DNA from: Vibrio hippocampi
Lineage (GTDB): Bacteria > Pseudomonadota > Gammaproteobacteria > Enterobacterales > Vibrionaceae
NCBI RefSeq assembly: GCF_921292975.1
Contig: NZ_CAKLCM010000002.1
Span: forward strand, 1-64,000
DNA: 64,000 nt
Direction: 5' to 3'
The notes below the pieces were generated by a model. It made no database searches and had not been told where the DNA came from. It saw nothing but the letters and a program-made list of their open reading frames with translations. Both the position numbers and the translations under genes were made by a program. Below are positions 27,847-40,759 of the stretch, in pieces (positions within the stretch are counted from its first letter, which is position 1; each line of letters starts with the position of its first letter).

Positions 27847-28761
27847 ATGAACAAATGGCCGAGCTTAAAGCAACTGCACTATTTGGTGACCTTGTATGAA
27901 ACAAGGCATTTTAGTGATGCCGCAGAAAAGTGTTTTGTCAGTCAGTCGACATTAAGTAAAGGCATCCAGAACTTAGAAGAGTTAATCGGTTGTCCTTTAT
28001 ACGAGAAAAAAGAGAAAAAGAGTCCGCTGGTTTTTACCCAAGTGGGTGAGATGGTGGTGAAAAACGGTCGCGAACTGCTGGCGAAAGGTCAAGATCTGAT
28101 TGAGTTAGGCAACATCTGTCAAGGCGAAGAGATGCAAGGTCAAATTCGACTGGGTTGCATCCCGACAATCGCGCCATTTTTGCTGTGCGATCTAGTACAA
28201 GCGGTCAATACTCGATACCCACAACTCAATTTATTGTTAAGAGAAGATACCACCGCCAATTTGCTGGCGGCGCTACGGCATGGGGAATTGGATGTTCTGA
28301 TTCTCGCCTTACCGATGGATATTGGCAATATGGATAGCTGTATTGTCGGTCAAGACCCTTTCAAAATGGTCATTAGCCGTTCGCAAGCACACAATGTCCG
28401 AGTGCCGATCAAATATGATGAGTTACCAGATGAATCGGTATTCCTCTTGGAAAGAGAGCACTGTTTAACAGAACATGCAGTATCAGCCTGTAAATTGACT
28501 AGCACCGATAAAATTAACCCTTTCAGCGCAACCAGTTTGCATACCTTGGTACAAATGGTGGCCAATGGCTTGGGAACCACCTTTATACCTCAGATGGCGA
28601 TTGATCATGGATTACTGGAAAATCAGAATCTTATGGTCATCGAACCGCCGGGTCACCAAGCTCACCGTGATATCGGTCTGGTATGGCGACCGAGCTCCTC
28701 GCGTCGAGAGTCGTTCCTGCAATTAGCCGATGTTGTGTCCGGACTATTGCTTTCGGATTAA
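27847..28761 (+). CDS. oxyR2: LysR-type peroxide sensor OxyR2
   Basis: 304 aa LysR-type regulator: HTH at about 5-62 (HFSDAAEKCFVSQSTLSKGI), effector domain from 90. The peroxide-sensing cysteine pair is C206 and C215 (EHCLTEHAVSAC), nine residues apart as in E. coli C199/C208. The residue two before the first cysteine is E204, where E. coli OxyR has Gly. In V. vulnificus, OxyR2 is described with exactly C206, C215 and E204, and the glutamate makes it oxidise at lower peroxide levels. The divergent 2-Cys peroxiredoxin is its expected target. Confidence 0.9.
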   Translation: MNKWPSLKQLHYLVTLYETRHFSDAAEKCFVSQSTLSKGIQNLEELIGCPLYEKKEKKSPLVFTQVGEMVVKNGRELLAKGQDLIELGNICQGEEMQGQIRLGCIPTIAPFLLCDLVQAVNTRYPQLNLLLREDTTANLLAALRHGELDVLILALPMDIGNMDSCIVGQDPFKMVISRSQAHNVRVPIKYDELPDESVFLLEREHCLTEHAVSACKLTSTDKINPFSATSLHTLVQMVANGLGTTFIPQMAIDHGLLENQNLMVIEPPGHQAHRDIGLVWRPSSSRRESFLQLADVVSGLLLSD

Positions 28762-28782
28762 CATCCAGTTCATATTGGCGAG

Positions 28783-28835
28783 AAAAAGGTAGAGATTAAT
28801 TCTGCCTTTTTTTAATTGTTCAGAGCAAAGCTCTG
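28783..28835 (+). terminator. Probable terminator after oxyR2
   Basis: Stem AAAAGGTAGA / TCTGCCTTTT with one wobble pair, followed by a run of T (28807-28813). A second perfect small hairpin, CAGAGC-AAA-GCTCTG, lies at 28821-28835. Confidence 0.7.
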
Positions 28836-29328
28836 CCTGTTAGCTTTTTCTTGTAAAATTTCACAAAACACATTCAACAAAACATTTCAGTCATTCTATT
28901 AGTTTCACAAAGTGAATTTTACATTGTGAAATTTGACACACTTTCCTCGTTATTTCCCGTCAAGCAGCACAATACCAACCACTTCAACTCAGAAAAACAG
29001 CTCAATGTACCTTCAGATGGATGAATGAACAAAAATACAGCTTGTAATTTAATTACGAAATTTATTGAAAATCATACAAAACGAGTCGTGAAAATTGGTG
29101 AAAGTACAATGTGTCGAATTATAGGTTTGGCGGTGTTTTTGGGTTGTAATGAAAATGTTATTGAGGTTAAATTTTATCACTGGCGGGCTTTGATGAAGTT
29201 TTCGATAGCGACATACAACAAGCCGTTGAGTACCTATATTCAGTGGAACGGACTGATTAATAAATAAAGTAAATATTCTAAATGTAGTGTTTTAGTTACA
29301 ACTGAAATCTAACGATAGGGAGAGGGTT
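28836..29328. promoter_or_regulatory. Upstream region of aceBA with CRP-like site and repeated TTTCACAA words
   Basis: Nearly 500 nt without a convincing gene. TGTGA-AATTTG-ACACA at 28925-28940 differs from the CRP consensus (TGTGA-N6-TCACA) at one base. The octamer TTTCACAA occurs at 28859 and 28903, and inverted at 28924. CRP control of glyoxylate-shunt genes is established in other enteric bacteria. The site is about 390 bp from the aceB start, so the promoter may lie well upstream, leaving a long leader. An 80-codon frame at 29025-29267 looks non-coding. Confidence 0.45.
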
Positions 29329-30960
29329 ATGTTAGCAAGTGATACACAACAACAAACAGCAGCAAACATGGATGACCAGTCATTTGTAGTGTTGACCCAT
29401 CCTGTCGAAGGTGAGCATCAAGCGATTCTCGGTGAAGATTCCCAGTTGTTTTTGAGCGAATTGTGCAGCAAGTTTGCTGAGCGAATTCCTCAGTTATTGC
29501 AACAGCGCGCTGAGTTTCAAGCTAAGGTCGATGCAGGAGAGTTGCCAGACTTTCGCAGTGATACCCAAACTCTACGCCAAAGTGAATGGACGATTAAAGG
29601 CATTCCAGAAGATTTGAGCGATCGACGAGTAGAAATCACCGGACCTACCGATAGAAAAATGGTGGTTAACGCCCTTAACGCCAACGTAAAAGTATTTATG
29701 GCCGACTTTGAAGATTCCATGTCGCCAGATTGGAGCAAAATGCTTGATGGTCAAGTAAACCTGAGAGATGCCAACCTAAGGCAGATTGATTTTACCGATC
29801 CCAATAGCGGTAAACACTACGCCTTAAACAATGACCCTGCGGTATTGATTTGCCGAGTGCGCGGTTTGCATCTACCAGAAAAGCATGTGCTGTTTAACGG
29901 TCAATCGATTCCCGGCGCCTTGTTTGATTTTGCGCTCTACTTTGCCAATAACTACCAAACGCTGCTTAAAAATGGCACCGCACCGTATTTTTACTTGCCT
30001 AAGTTACAAGCTTACGAAGAAGCGCAGTGGTGGAGTGACGTGTTTACTTACACTGAGCAAAGATTTGGGTTAGCCAATGGCACCATTAAAGCGACGGTTC
30101 TTATCGAGACATTGCCTGCGGTGTTCCAAATGGATGAGATTCTATTTGCACTGAAAGAGCATATCGTCGGACTCAATTGCGGTCGCTGGGATTACATCTT
30201 CAGTTATATCAAAACGCTGAAAAATCATGGAGACCGTGTTTTACCTGATCGACAAAGCGTCACCATGGATCAACCGTTTCTCAATGCTTATAGCCGACTT
30301 TTGATTCGCACCTGTCACCGCCGAGGTGCCTTTGCGATGGGAGGAATGGCGGCATTTATCCCCTCAAAAGATCCGGTGACCAATCAACAGGTGCTGGACA
30401 AAATCCACCACGATAAATCGCTGGAGGCGAATAATGGGCACGATGGCACTTGGGTTGCCCACCCCGGACTTGCGACCACAGCGATGGCAGTATTTGACTC
30501 GGTATTGGGTGAGCGGCGCAATCAGCTTGATGTGATGCGCGAGCAAGACGCTCCGGTAACGGAAACCGATCTTTTGATGCCTTGTGCGGGTGAAAGAACA
30601 GAACAGGGGATGCGCCATAACATCCGTGTCTCTTTGCAATACATTGAAGCGTGGATCAGTGGTAATGGTTGTGTACCGATTTATGGATTAATGGAAGATG
30701 CGGCAACGGCAGAGATTGCACGCGCTTCGATATGGCAATGGATACAGCATGGCAAAGATCTCGATAATGGCGAGCGTGTTACCAAGCCGCTATTTGAACA
30801 GTACCTAGTGGAAGAGATTGAGGTAGTGCGCAATGAAGTGGGTGAAGAACGATTTAGCAATGGACGTTTTTCAGAAGCGGCGCAATTGATGTTGGCTCTG
30901 ACGACCAGTGACCAGCTTGCCGATTTCCTAACGCTATCTGCCTATGAATATTTAGATTAA
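29329..30960 (+). CDS. aceB: Malate synthase A
   Basis: 543 aa, close to E. coli AceB (533). The signature segment EHIVGLNCGRWDYIFS sits near residues 277-292. It condenses glyoxylate with acetyl-CoA to malate, the second step of the glyoxylate shunt that permits growth on acetate and fatty acids. A strong GGGAGAGGG ribosome site precedes the ATG. It is followed after 128 nt by aceA, making an aceBA operon in the order seen in E. coli. Confidence 0.97.
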   Translation: MLASDTQQQTAANMDDQSFVVLTHPVEGEHQAILGEDSQLFLSELCSKFAERIPQLLQQRAEFQAKVDAGELPDFRSDTQTLRQSEWTIKGIPEDLSDRRVEITGPTDRKMVVNALNANVKVFMADFEDSMSPDWSKMLDGQVNLRDANLRQIDFTDPNSGKHYALNNDPAVLICRVRGLHLPEKHVLFNGQSIPGALFDFALYFANNYQTLLKNGTAPYFYLPKLQAYEEAQWWSDVFTYTEQRFGLANGTIKATVLIETLPAVFQMDEILFALKEHIVGLNCGRWDYIFSYIKTLKNHGDRVLPDRQSVTMDQPFLNAYSRLLIRTCHRRGAFAMGGMAAFIPSKDPVTNQQVLDKIHHDKSLEANNGHDGTWVAHPGLATTAMAVFDSVLGERRNQLDVMREQDAPVTETDLLMPCAGERTEQGMRHNIRVSLQYIEAWISGNGCVPIYGLMEDAATAEIARASIWQWIQHGKDLDNGERVTKPLFEQYLVEEIEVVRNEVGEERFSNGRFSEAAQLMLALTTSDQLADFLTLSAYEYLD

Positions 30961-31088
30961 TAACAATAACTTAAACCATACCGTGAAACAGGATTGTCAG
31001 AGTAAGCAGTACTGACGGCTCTCGCTGCTTCGACCCCATTTATTTGAAGGTATCGAACGGCAGAGCAACCAGCCAAGAGGGACAAACG

Positions 31089-32402
31089 ATGACATTAACT
31101 CGCAGACAACAAATTGAAGCACTAGAGAAAGACTGGGAAACCAATCCGCGCTGGAAACAGGTAAAGCGAACTTATACCGCAGAGCAAGTGGTTGAGCTAA
31201 GAGGTTCGGTGACACCGGCGAATACCATTGCTCAACGAGGTGCTGACAAGCTTTGGTCGCTGGTCAATGGCTCGTCTAAGAAAGGTTATGTCAATTGCTT
31301 GGGGGCTTTAACTGGCGGTCAAGCGGTGCAACAAGCTAAGGCTGGAATTGAAGCCATTTATCTGTCGGGTTGGCAGGTCGCCGCGGATAACAATAGTGCC
31401 AGTACTATGTATCCCGATCAGTCGCTTTATCCGGTCGATTCTGTCCCTGCGGTGGTTAAACGAATTAATAACTCATTTCGTCGTGCCGATCAGATCCAGT
31501 GGAGCGCGGGTAAATCACCGAGTGATGAGGGCGCGGTTGATTATTTCCTACCGATTGTTGCTGATGCGGAAGCGGGCTTTGGTGGCGTGCTGAACGCTTA
31601 CGAGTTAATGAAAAGTATGATCGAAGCGGGCGCTGCGGGCGTTCACTTTGAGGACCAGTTGGCATCGGTTAAAAAATGCGGCCATATGGGCGGTAAAGTG
31701 CTGGTGCCAACGCAAGAAGCGGTACAAAAGTTAGTTGCAGCCCGTTTAGCGGCGGATGTTGCGGGTACGACCACACTGGTTATTGCGCGTACCGATGCCA
31801 ATGCTGCAGACCTGTTAACCTCAGATGTTGATCCCTATGACCGCGATTTTATCGTTGGTGAACGGACATCTGAGGGCTTTTATCGAGTGAAACCGGGGAT
31901 TGATCAAGCGATCTCTCGTGGTTTGGCTTATGCGCCATACGCAGACTTGATTTGGTGTGAAACGGCAACGCCTTGCTTAGAAGAGGCGAGAAAGTTTGCT
32001 GAAGCTATTCATGCACAATACCCCGATCAGCTACTGGCGTATAACTGCTCACCATCTTTCAACTGGGAGAAGAACTTGGACTCAGAGACGATCGCCAAGT
32101 TTCAACAAGAGTTGGCAGATATGGGCTACAAATATCAGTTTATTACCTTGGCGGGTATTCACAATATGTGGTTTAACATGTTTGAACTGTCCCATGCTTA
32201 TGCGCAAGGTGAAGGTATGCGTCACTATGTTGAAAAAGTTCAGCGTCCAGAGTTTGAAGCGGCTGGGAAAGGGTACACCTTTGTGGCTCACCAACAAGAA
32301 GTGGGGACGGGATACTTTGATCGCATGACCAATACGATTCAAGGGGGGAATTCTTCGGTAACGGCACTCACAGGCTCGACTGAAGAACAACAGTTTAAGT
32401 AG
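31089..32402 (+). CDS. aceA: Isocitrate lyase
   Basis: 437 aa. I use the ATG at 31089 ([22 protein letters not shown]), which has AGAGGG upstream; the open frame extends 15 codons further but without a ribosome site. The active-site signature KKCGHMGG is near residue 195. It splits isocitrate to succinate and glyoxylate and so bypasses the CO2-releasing steps of the TCA cycle. No aceK (isocitrate dehydrogenase kinase/phosphatase) follows: the operon stops at a terminator. Confidence 0.97.
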   Translation: MTLTRRQQIEALEKDWETNPRWKQVKRTYTAEQVVELRGSVTPANTIAQRGADKLWSLVNGSSKKGYVNCLGALTGGQAVQQAKAGIEAIYLSGWQVAADNNSASTMYPDQSLYPVDSVPAVVKRINNSFRRADQIQWSAGKSPSDEGAVDYFLPIVADAEAGFGGVLNAYELMKSMIEAGAAGVHFEDQLASVKKCGHMGGKVLVPTQEAVQKLVAARLAADVAGTTTLVIARTDANAADLLTSDVDPYDRDFIVGERTSEGFYRVKPGIDQAISRGLAYAPYADLIWCETATPCLEEARKFAEAIHAQYPDQLLAYNCSPSFNWEKNLDSETIAKFQQELADMGYKYQFITLAGIHNMWFNMFELSHAYAQGEGMRHYVEKVQRPEFEAAGKGYTFVAHQQEVGTGYFDRMTNTIQGGNSSVTALTGSTEEQQFK

Positions 32403-32420
32403 TGGTTTACGCCACTTCTA

Positions 32421-32453
32421 AGAGCGGTTTTATATCAACCGCTCTTTTTTTCT
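32421..32453 (+). terminator. Terminator of aceBA
   Basis: 9-bp stem AGAGCGGTT / AACCGCTCT with a TTATATC-type loop and a run of seven or more T. Rho-independent. Confidence 0.9.
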
Positions 32454-32469
32454 GTCTGCAATCAGAGGA

Positions 32470-32910
32470 TTAATCGATCTCTTCGGGTTCAATATCTTCT
32501 TCTATTTCTAGTAGATTAATCGCAATAGCAACAAAATCACTATTCGTAATAATCCCCACCAATTGACGTTTATGAACTACGGGCAGACAACCAACTTTAT
32601 GCTTTTGCATATAAAGTGCGCTAGCTCTTAGGCTGCCTTTGGGATCAACGGTCACGATATCACTACGCATCACTTCGTGCAGAGGGGTAGAAAGAGTGTA
32701 TGACTGATTATTAGGTACTTTATGTAAGCTCGATTCCTGAGCCGCCAATACATCTCGCTGCGAAACAATGCCGAGTAGGGCTTTATTAACGTCGACAATA
32801 GGGATATGTCGAATATCTAGCGCTTGCATCATGTCCTTTGCGTCACTAAGAGTGTGCGAACACAAAAGAGTGTGAGGGTTGCGGGTCATAATGTCTTCAA
32901 CCTTGATCAT
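32470..32910 (-). CDS. Protein with two CBS domains
   Basis: 146 aa. The ATG at 32910 (MIKVEDIMTRNPHTLL) is preceded by GGGAGA; longer frames upstream lack one. The whole protein is a tandem of CBS domains (about 1-60 and 75-135), each with the usual MxxNPxTL...LxxAxxxM opening and IVGIVSQRDVL or LVGIITNSDFV closing motifs. An acidic tail of eight or nine Glu/Asp residues ends it. CBS pairs bind adenosine nucleotides and regulate partners, but there is no attached enzyme or channel domain here, so the target is unknown. Divergent from queA. Confidence 0.88.
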   Translation of the reverse strand: MIKVEDIMTRNPHTLLCSHTLSDAKDMMQALDIRHIPIVDVNKALLGIVSQRDVLAAQESSLHKVPNNQSYTLSTPLHEVMRSDIVTVDPKGSLRASALYMQKHKVGCLPVVHKRQLVGIITNSDFVAIAINLLEIEEDIEPEEID

Positions 32911-33065
32911 GGTTTTCTCCCACCTATTCTTAATTATCTCCTTAGAATATAAGATCAATTGGCAATGAAAACTGAGAGGGTAGTCGTTTTTCAATAAAAG
33001 AGATAGACCGGACGTCATACCGCCTAGTCTCAATGGAAAAGAGGCGGGAATCGCTGCTGGTTCGC

Positions 33066-33093
33066 TTGCTATTCCATGGTGCCACTTTATACT
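33066..33093 (+). promoter_or_regulatory. Promoter of queA
   Basis: TTGCTA, 16-bp spacer, TATACT. This places the transcription start near 33100, about 50 nt before queA. Confidence 0.55.
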
Positions 33094-33150
33094 AGGCGCC
33101 TGCGTTTTTACGCACCGATTTTTGTCTCCTACTTTTACAAGATGAGTGTT

Positions 33151-35501
<2,351 letters not shown>

Positions 35502-35669
35502 CGGATATAATGTGGGTTATCCTCAAGATTGGTAACAAATCCTAGCTATAGGTCACATTTTTTGAGCCTGTTAGTGAATAAGAAAGATTGAGTTACGCTT
35601 TGCTTCTTGAAAAGATATGGGGATAACCCAATTTGGGATATATAAATACATTAAAGAGGATGTTTTTCG

Positions 35670-35999
35670 ATGAGTTTTATTTCTCCAGCCTATGCTGCTG
35701 AAGCTGCACCACAAGGTACAGGTTTTGAAATGCTAATTATGCTAGGCATGTTTGCGGCGATTTTCTATTTTATGATCTACCGCCCGCAATCTAAGCGTGC
35801 AAAAGAGCATAAAAACCTGATGGCTTCGATGGGCAAAGGCGATGAAGTACTTACTAACGGCGGTCTAATTGGTAAGATCACTAAAATCGCTGAAGATAAC
35901 GAATATATCGCGATTGCTCTTAACGACAGCAACGAAGTTGTTATCAAAAAAGATTTTATCACTGCAGTGCTGCCAAAAGGTACGCTGAAGTCTTTATAA
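35670..35999 (+). CDS. yajC: Sec translocon accessory protein YajC
   Basis: 109 aa small membrane protein with one transmembrane helix (about 19-38, [25 protein letters not shown]) and a soluble C-terminal part with the conserved [17 protein letters not shown]. It associates with SecDF and YidC at the Sec translocon. It has AGAGGA upstream and precedes secD by 22 nt. Confidence 0.96.
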   Translation: MSFISPAYAAEAAPQGTGFEMLIMLGMFAAIFYFMIYRPQSKRAKEHKNLMASMGKGDEVLTNGGLIGKITKIAEDNEYIAIALNDSNEVVIKKDFITAVLPKGTLKSL

Positions 36000-36021
36000 A
36001 AACAGCTTAAGGATCCTCGCT

Positions 36022-37878
36022 GTGCTAAACCGTTACCCTTTGTGGAAGTATCTAATGGTGGTTTTTATCATCGCCATTACTGCTTTATATGCACTTCCCA
36101 ACTTATACGGTGAAGATCCGGCTATTCAGATTACAGGGGCGCGTGGCGCCTCTGTTGATATGTCGACGCTGGATACTGTCACCCAAGCTCTAGACAAAGA
36201 GCAACTTTCTCACAAATCTATCGCCCTCGAAGACGGTTCAATCCTAGTCCGCTTTAATGATACCGACACTCAAATTAGTGCCCGTGACGTTATTAGCCAA
36301 TCCTTAGGAAATGATTCTATCGTTGCGCTAAACCTAGCGCCGGCTACCCCTCATTGGCTTGATGCTATTGGTGCAGCTCCAATGAAACTCGGTCTTGACC
36401 TGCGTGGTGGTGTTCACTTCTTAATGGAAGTGGATATGGACGCCGCAATGGAAAAATTGGTGGGTCAACAAGAAGAAGCGTTCCGCAGTGAATTGCGTGA
36501 AGAACGTATTCGTTATCGTTCTATTCGTCCAACGTCTAACGATGGTGTAGAGATCCTACTACGTAACGCAGAGCAGCTTGCTGAAGCGACTGCATTGCTG
36601 AAAACGAAACACCAAGATATGGACTTTATCAGTTCAGATGACAATGGTCGTTTTGCTATCGTGGCTAATTTCAAAGAGACTCGCCTACAAGAAATTCGTA
36701 ACTATGCGGTAGAGCAAAATATCACTATTTTGCGTAACCGTGTTAACGAACTTGGTGTCGCCGAGCCTCTTGTTCAGCGTCAAGGCGCTAGTCGTATTGT
36801 TGTCGAACTACCCGGTGTTCAAGACACTGCTCGCGCTAAGGAAATCTTAGGTGCGACAGCCACTCTAGAATTCCGCGAAGTAGACAGCACTGCTGATCTC
36901 TCAGCCGCTGCCAATGGTCGAGCGCCAGCAGGTAGTGAAATTAAGCAAGATCGTGATGGTCGTCCAGTGGTACTGAAAAAGCGTATCATTCTTGGCGGTG
37001 CCAGTATTACCGATGCAAGTTCAAGTGCCGACGAGTACGGTCGTCCACAGGTTAACATCTCGCTAGATAGCGAAGGTGGTAACAAAATGGCGGCATTCTC
37101 TCGTCAGAACATCGGTAAGCTAATGGCAACGGTTTTCGCTGAATATAAAGACAGCGGTCGCCGTACACCAGAAGGCAAAGTGATTCTTGATAAGCACGAA
37201 GAAGTGATTAACCAAGCAACGATTCAATCGGCTCTTGGTCGCAACTTCCGTATTACAGGTATTGATTCTGCTTCGGAAGCACACAACCTAGCACTATTGC
37301 TACGAGCGGGTGCATTGATTGCGCCGATTTCGATTGTTGAAGAACGCACCATTGGTCCATCAATGGGTCAGCAGAACATTGATATGGGTGTCAAGGCGTG
37401 TATTACCGGTATGATTCTCGTCATGCTGTTTACCTTGGTTTACTACCGTCGCTTTGGTCTATTCGCCAATATCGCACTGATGGCAAATATTGTGTTGATC
37501 GTCGGTGTTATGTCTATGATTCCAGGGGCAACAATGACGCTACCCGGGATCGCCGGTATCGTACTGACGGTCGGTATGGCGGTGGATGCCAACGTACTGA
37601 TATTCGAGCGTATTCGTGAAGAGATTAAAGATGGACGCAGTCCTCAGCAAGCAATTCACCAAGGCTACGCTAACGCGTTCAGTACCATTGCCGATGCCAA
37701 CATCACAACCCTAATTACGGCAATCATTCTATTTGCTGTGGGTACGGGTGCGATCAAAGGTTTCGCGGTCACGCTATCTATCGGTATTATCACCTCAATG
37801 TTTACAGCTATCATTGGTACACGTTGCATCGTGAACCTAGTGTATGGCGGTAAGCGTGTTAACAAGCTGTCGATCTAA
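36022..37878 (+). CDS. secD: Protein translocase subunit SecD
   Basis: 618 aa, GTG start, product [14 protein letters not shown] as in E. coli (615 aa). The first transmembrane helix is near 9-26. The large periplasmic P1 domain (about 110-440) includes [17 protein letters not shown] block of five helices follows, with the D-rich channel motif [19 protein letters not shown] that carries proton flow. With SecF it uses the proton gradient to pull secreted proteins out of SecYEG. Confidence 0.98.
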   Translation: MLNRYPLWKYLMVVFIIAITALYALPNLYGEDPAIQITGARGASVDMSTLDTVTQALDKEQLSHKSIALEDGSILVRFNDTDTQISARDVISQSLGNDSIVALNLAPATPHWLDAIGAAPMKLGLDLRGGVHFLMEVDMDAAMEKLVGQQEEAFRSELREERIRYRSIRPTSNDGVEILLRNAEQLAEATALLKTKHQDMDFISSDDNGRFAIVANFKETRLQEIRNYAVEQNITILRNRVNELGVAEPLVQRQGASRIVVELPGVQDTARAKEILGATATLEFREVDSTADLSAAANGRAPAGSEIKQDRDGRPVVLKKRIILGGASITDASSSADEYGRPQVNISLDSEGGNKMAAFSRQNIGKLMATVFAEYKDSGRRTPEGKVILDKHEEVINQATIQSALGRNFRITGIDSASEAHNLALLLRAGALIAPISIVEERTIGPSMGQQNIDMGVKACITGMILVMLFTLVYYRRFGLFANIALMANIVLIVGVMSMIPGATMTLPGIAGIVLTVGMAVDANVLIFERIREEIKDGRSPQQAIHQGYANAFSTIADANITTLITAIILFAVGTGAIKGFAVTLSIGIITSMFTAIIGTRCIVNLVYGGKRVNKLSI

Positions 37879-37887
37879 GGGTTAGTT

Positions 37888-38835
37888 ATGTTTCAAATAA
37901 TGAAGGCAGACAAAACGATCGACTTTATGCGTTGGTCAAAAGTAGCGTTTGCATTCTCTATCGTCATGATCGCAGCGGCTATCTTTACCCTATCGACCAA
38001 GTGGTTGAATTGGGGTCTAGATTTTACCGGTGGTACGCTGATTGAGGTTGGCTTTGAACAGCCAGCAAATTTAGAAGAAGTGCGTAGCTCTCTGGAAGCA
38101 AAAGGCTTTGGGGATGCAACGGTACAGAACTTTGGTTCATCTCGTGAAGTGATGGTTCGTCTTCGTCCTCGTGACGATGTGCAAGCGGAAGCTCTAGGCA
38201 ACCAGATACTGGATGCGATTAAGCAAGGTACGGGTGATGCCGTTGAGATGCGTCGTATCGAGTTCGTGGGTCCTAATGTAGGTGATGAACTGACAGAGGC
38301 GGGTGGTCTCGCGATCCTCGTTTCTCTGATCTGTATTCTTCTCTATGTGTCGGTTCGCTTTGAATGGCGTTTAGCGGCGGGTGCCGTATTGGCTTTGGCG
38401 CACGACGTGATTATCACTCTTGGGGTATTCTCGTTGATGCAGATTGAAGTCGACCTGACCATCGTGGCTGCGTTGCTAACGGTTGTGGGCTACTCACTCA
38501 ACGATACCATCGTAGTATTTGACCGCATTCGTGAAAACTTCCGTAAGATGCGTAAAGGTGACTCTGCCGAAGTCATGAACAACTCAATCACTCAAACATT
38601 GAGTCGTACATTGATCACTTCAGGTACCACCTTATTCGTGGTTATCGCACTGTTTACTCAAGGCGGCGCAATGATCCATGGCTTTGCGGCTGCATTGCTA
38701 CTGGGTATTACTGTGGGTACTTACTCGTCTATCTATGTTGCGTCAGCGCTAGCGCTGAAACTAGGTATCGAGAGAGAACACCTAATGCCACCGCAAGTCG
38801 AAAAAGAAGGCGCAGAGTTCGACGAGATGCCTTAA
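37888..38835 (+). CDS. secF: Protein translocase subunit SecF
   Basis: 315 aa, six transmembrane helices. The first is near 17-36, a smaller periplasmic domain follows with LDFTGGTLIEVGFEQP, and then VVGYSLNDTIVVFDRIREN, the SecF counterpart of the SecD channel motif. It is 9 nt after secD. It forms the SecDF complex and ends the queA-tgt-yajC-secDF transcript. Confidence 0.98.
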   Translation: MFQIMKADKTIDFMRWSKVAFAFSIVMIAAAIFTLSTKWLNWGLDFTGGTLIEVGFEQPANLEEVRSSLEAKGFGDATVQNFGSSREVMVRLRPRDDVQAEALGNQILDAIKQGTGDAVEMRRIEFVGPNVGDELTEAGGLAILVSLICILLYVSVRFEWRLAAGAVLALAHDVIITLGVFSLMQIEVDLTIVAALLTVVGYSLNDTIVVFDRIRENFRKMRKGDSAEVMNNSITQTLSRTLITSGTTLFVVIALFTQGGAMIHGFAAALLLGITVGTYSSIYVASALALKLGIEREHLMPPQVEKEGAEFDEMP

Positions 38836-38886
38836 GGCGTTGTTGGGAAATTTTCGTTAGAAAAGTTTTGCATTTTAAAAGTATAG

Positions 38887-38918
38887 AGGTCTAGCACATG
38901 TGCTAGACCTTTTTTGTT
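38887..38918 (+). terminator. Terminator after secF
   Basis: 24-bp perfect palindrome AGGTCTAGCACA / TGTGCTAGACCT followed by seven T. Confidence 0.9.
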
Positions 38919-38954
38919 GGGGGCTACGTTAGGTAGAATATTTTACTGAAGGCA

Positions 38955-38984
38955 TAAAAAAGCCCTATCGCTAGGATAGGGCTT
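38955..38984 (-). terminator. Terminator after suhB
   Basis: 9-bp stem AGCCCTATC / GATAGGGCT. The A-run to its left gives a U tract for minus-strand transcripts. It lies 42 bp past the suhB stop. Confidence 0.85.
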
Positions 38985-39025
38985 CAGAATTCAGGCGTGA
39001 CGGGCCAGTAATATCTCAGTAGCGA

Positions 39026-39829
39026 TTATTTAAGAATCGCTTCGTTACCGTTTTCACGAATATGCTTAAGCATTGACTTAGTACCGCGTGCACTTGCTGC
39101 AACCACGTTACCAGACTTCATGTAGTCTGTGCCGCCAGAAAAGTCAGTGATGATAGCGCCAGCTTCACGAGCAATAAGATCGCCAGCTGCTAGATCCCAT
39201 GGTTTTAGACCAAGTTCGAAGTAACCGTCTAGACGACCTGCAGCAAGATAGCAAAGGTCAAGAGCGGCAGAGCCTGCGCGACGGAAGTCCGCACACTCAA
39301 CAAACATAGCAGACATGATCTTGAAGTAGCTTTCAGAGTGTTGCTTTTGCTTGAATGGGAAACCAGTACCGATTGTGGCACCTTTAAGATCTTTCAGTGG
39401 GTTGACACGAATACGTGCGCTGTTTAGCTGTGCGCCTGAGCCGCGTTGAGCTGTGAATAGCTCGTTAAGCATAGGGTCGTAAACACAGGCTACTTCAGTT
39501 TTACCTTTAATGCGTACAGCGATAGAAACCGCGAAGTGAGGTATACCTTTAACGAAGTTAGCAGTGCCATCCAGTGGGTCGATGATCCATTGAACTTCAT
39601 TATCTTTACCTTCAATAGCGCCGCTTTCTTCAGCAACGATTGAGTGATCAGGGTATGACGCCTGAATAGTGTGGATAATGATAGATTCAGCTTCTTTGTC
39701 TACATTAGTAACAAAGTCATTAGTGCCTTTCTGTACCGACTCGATCTTATCAGTGTTTTCTAGAGATTTTGCAATATGATTGCCCGCTTTACGCGCAGCG
39801 CGTATTGCGATGTTTAGCATTGGATGCAT
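39026..39829 (-). CDS. suhB: Inositol-1-monophosphatase family protein SuhB
   Basis: 267 aa, as in E. coli. The metal-binding motifs are VAEESGAIEG, WIIDPLDGTANFVKG and PWDLAAGDLIAREAGA. In vitro it dephosphorylates myo-inositol phosphate. In E. coli its main role is as part of the Nus antitermination complex on rRNA operons, which is relevant given the boxA elements in this window. Monocistronic, divergent from trmJ. Confidence 0.96.
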   Translation of the reverse strand: MHPMLNIAIRAARKAGNHIAKSLENTDKIESVQKGTNDFVTNVDKEAESIIIHTIQASYPDHSIVAEESGAIEGKDNEVQWIIDPLDGTANFVKGIPHFAVSIAVRIKGKTEVACVYDPMLNELFTAQRGSGAQLNSARIRVNPLKDLKGATIGTGFPFKQKQHSESYFKIMSAMFVECADFRRAGSAALDLCYLAAGRLDGYFELGLKPWDLAAGDLIAREAGAIITDFSGGTDYMKSGNVVAASARGTKSMLKHIRENGNEAILK

Positions 39830-40006
39830 ACGAATTTTCCCAACGGATGTTAAAGAACAAAAAGCGGCGGGGAGTATATCAAAGTTTTCATAAAAGGGAA
39901 GCGGTTATTTATTGACCTCTTATGATCTGAGATAAAAATAGTCAGACTAATTTACTCAGGTTTATGATATTATTCTTCGGTTCTGTAACCCCAACGCAAT
40001 TTGCAC

Positions 40007-40738
40007 ATGTTAGACAACGTAAAAATTATCTTAGTAGGTACTTCTCACTCCGGCAATATTGGCTCGGCAGCTCGCGCAATGAAAGTGATGGGCTTGAGTC
40101 AAATGGTCTTAGTTGATCCTCAATGTGAAGTGGATTCACAAGCAGTTGCTTTAGCGGCAGGTGCCAGTGATATCGCGCTCGGTGCGACAAAAGTCGCCAC
40201 CTTACAAGAGGCAGTTGCTGACTGTGGTCTTGTGGTGGGCTCAAGTGCAAGAAGCCGAACTTTAAATTGGCCGATGATCTCTCCAAGAGAGTGTGGCGTA
40301 CAGTTTGCTAAAGAAGGGATGAATCATCCTGTCGCTTTGGTATTTGGGCGCGAACGTACCGGCTTAACCAACGAAGAGTTACAGCTGTGTCATTTCCATA
40401 CCTGCATTCCAGCGAATCCAGAATACAGCTCTTTAAATCTGGCAATGGCAGTGCAGACCTTGAGCTACGAAGTACGCGTAGCGCACTTAGATTTGCAACA
40501 ACAGCAGTTTGCTGAGGCAGCTCAACAAGAGTATCCAAGGCATAAAGAGTTGGAATTATTCTATCAACATCTTGAAAAAGTGTTACATCGTACCCAGTTT
40601 ATTTCACAAGATAAGCCGGGTTTGGTGATGAATAAGCTGCGTAGATTATTCAGTCGTTCCAGACCAGAGTCTCAAGAAATCAATATTTTACGTGGTGTGT
40701 TGACCGCAGTAGAAAAGCAAATAACGAATAAAAAATAA
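40007..40738 (+). CDS. trmJ: tRNA (cytidine/uridine-2'-O)-methyltransferase TrmJ
   Basis: 243 aa SPOUT-class methyltransferase. The start is chosen at [20 protein letters not shown] (ATG 40007), matching the E. coli start; an in-frame TTG two codons earlier is also open. The SAM-binding knot motifs [17 protein letters not shown] and [18 protein letters not shown] are clear. It methylates the ribose of residue 32 in several tRNAs. It lies just before iscR, the same neighbourhood as in E. coli. Confidence 0.95.
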   Translation: MLDNVKIILVGTSHSGNIGSAARAMKVMGLSQMVLVDPQCEVDSQAVALAAGASDIALGATKVATLQEAVADCGLVVGSSARSRTLNWPMISPRECGVQFAKEGMNHPVALVFGRERTGLTNEELQLCHFHTCIPANPEYSSLNLAMAVQTLSYEVRVAHLDLQQQQFAEAAQQEYPRHKELELFYQHLEKVLHRTQFISQDKPGLVMNKLRRLFSRSRPESQEINILRGVLTAVEKQITNKK

Positions 40739-40759
40739 CCACTTTTTCTATTGGGTTAA

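Noticed and set aside
29025..29267. An 80-codon open frame before aceB
   Set aside because: No ribosome site, coding-unlike composition, AT-rich regulatory surroundings and no family that I recognise.
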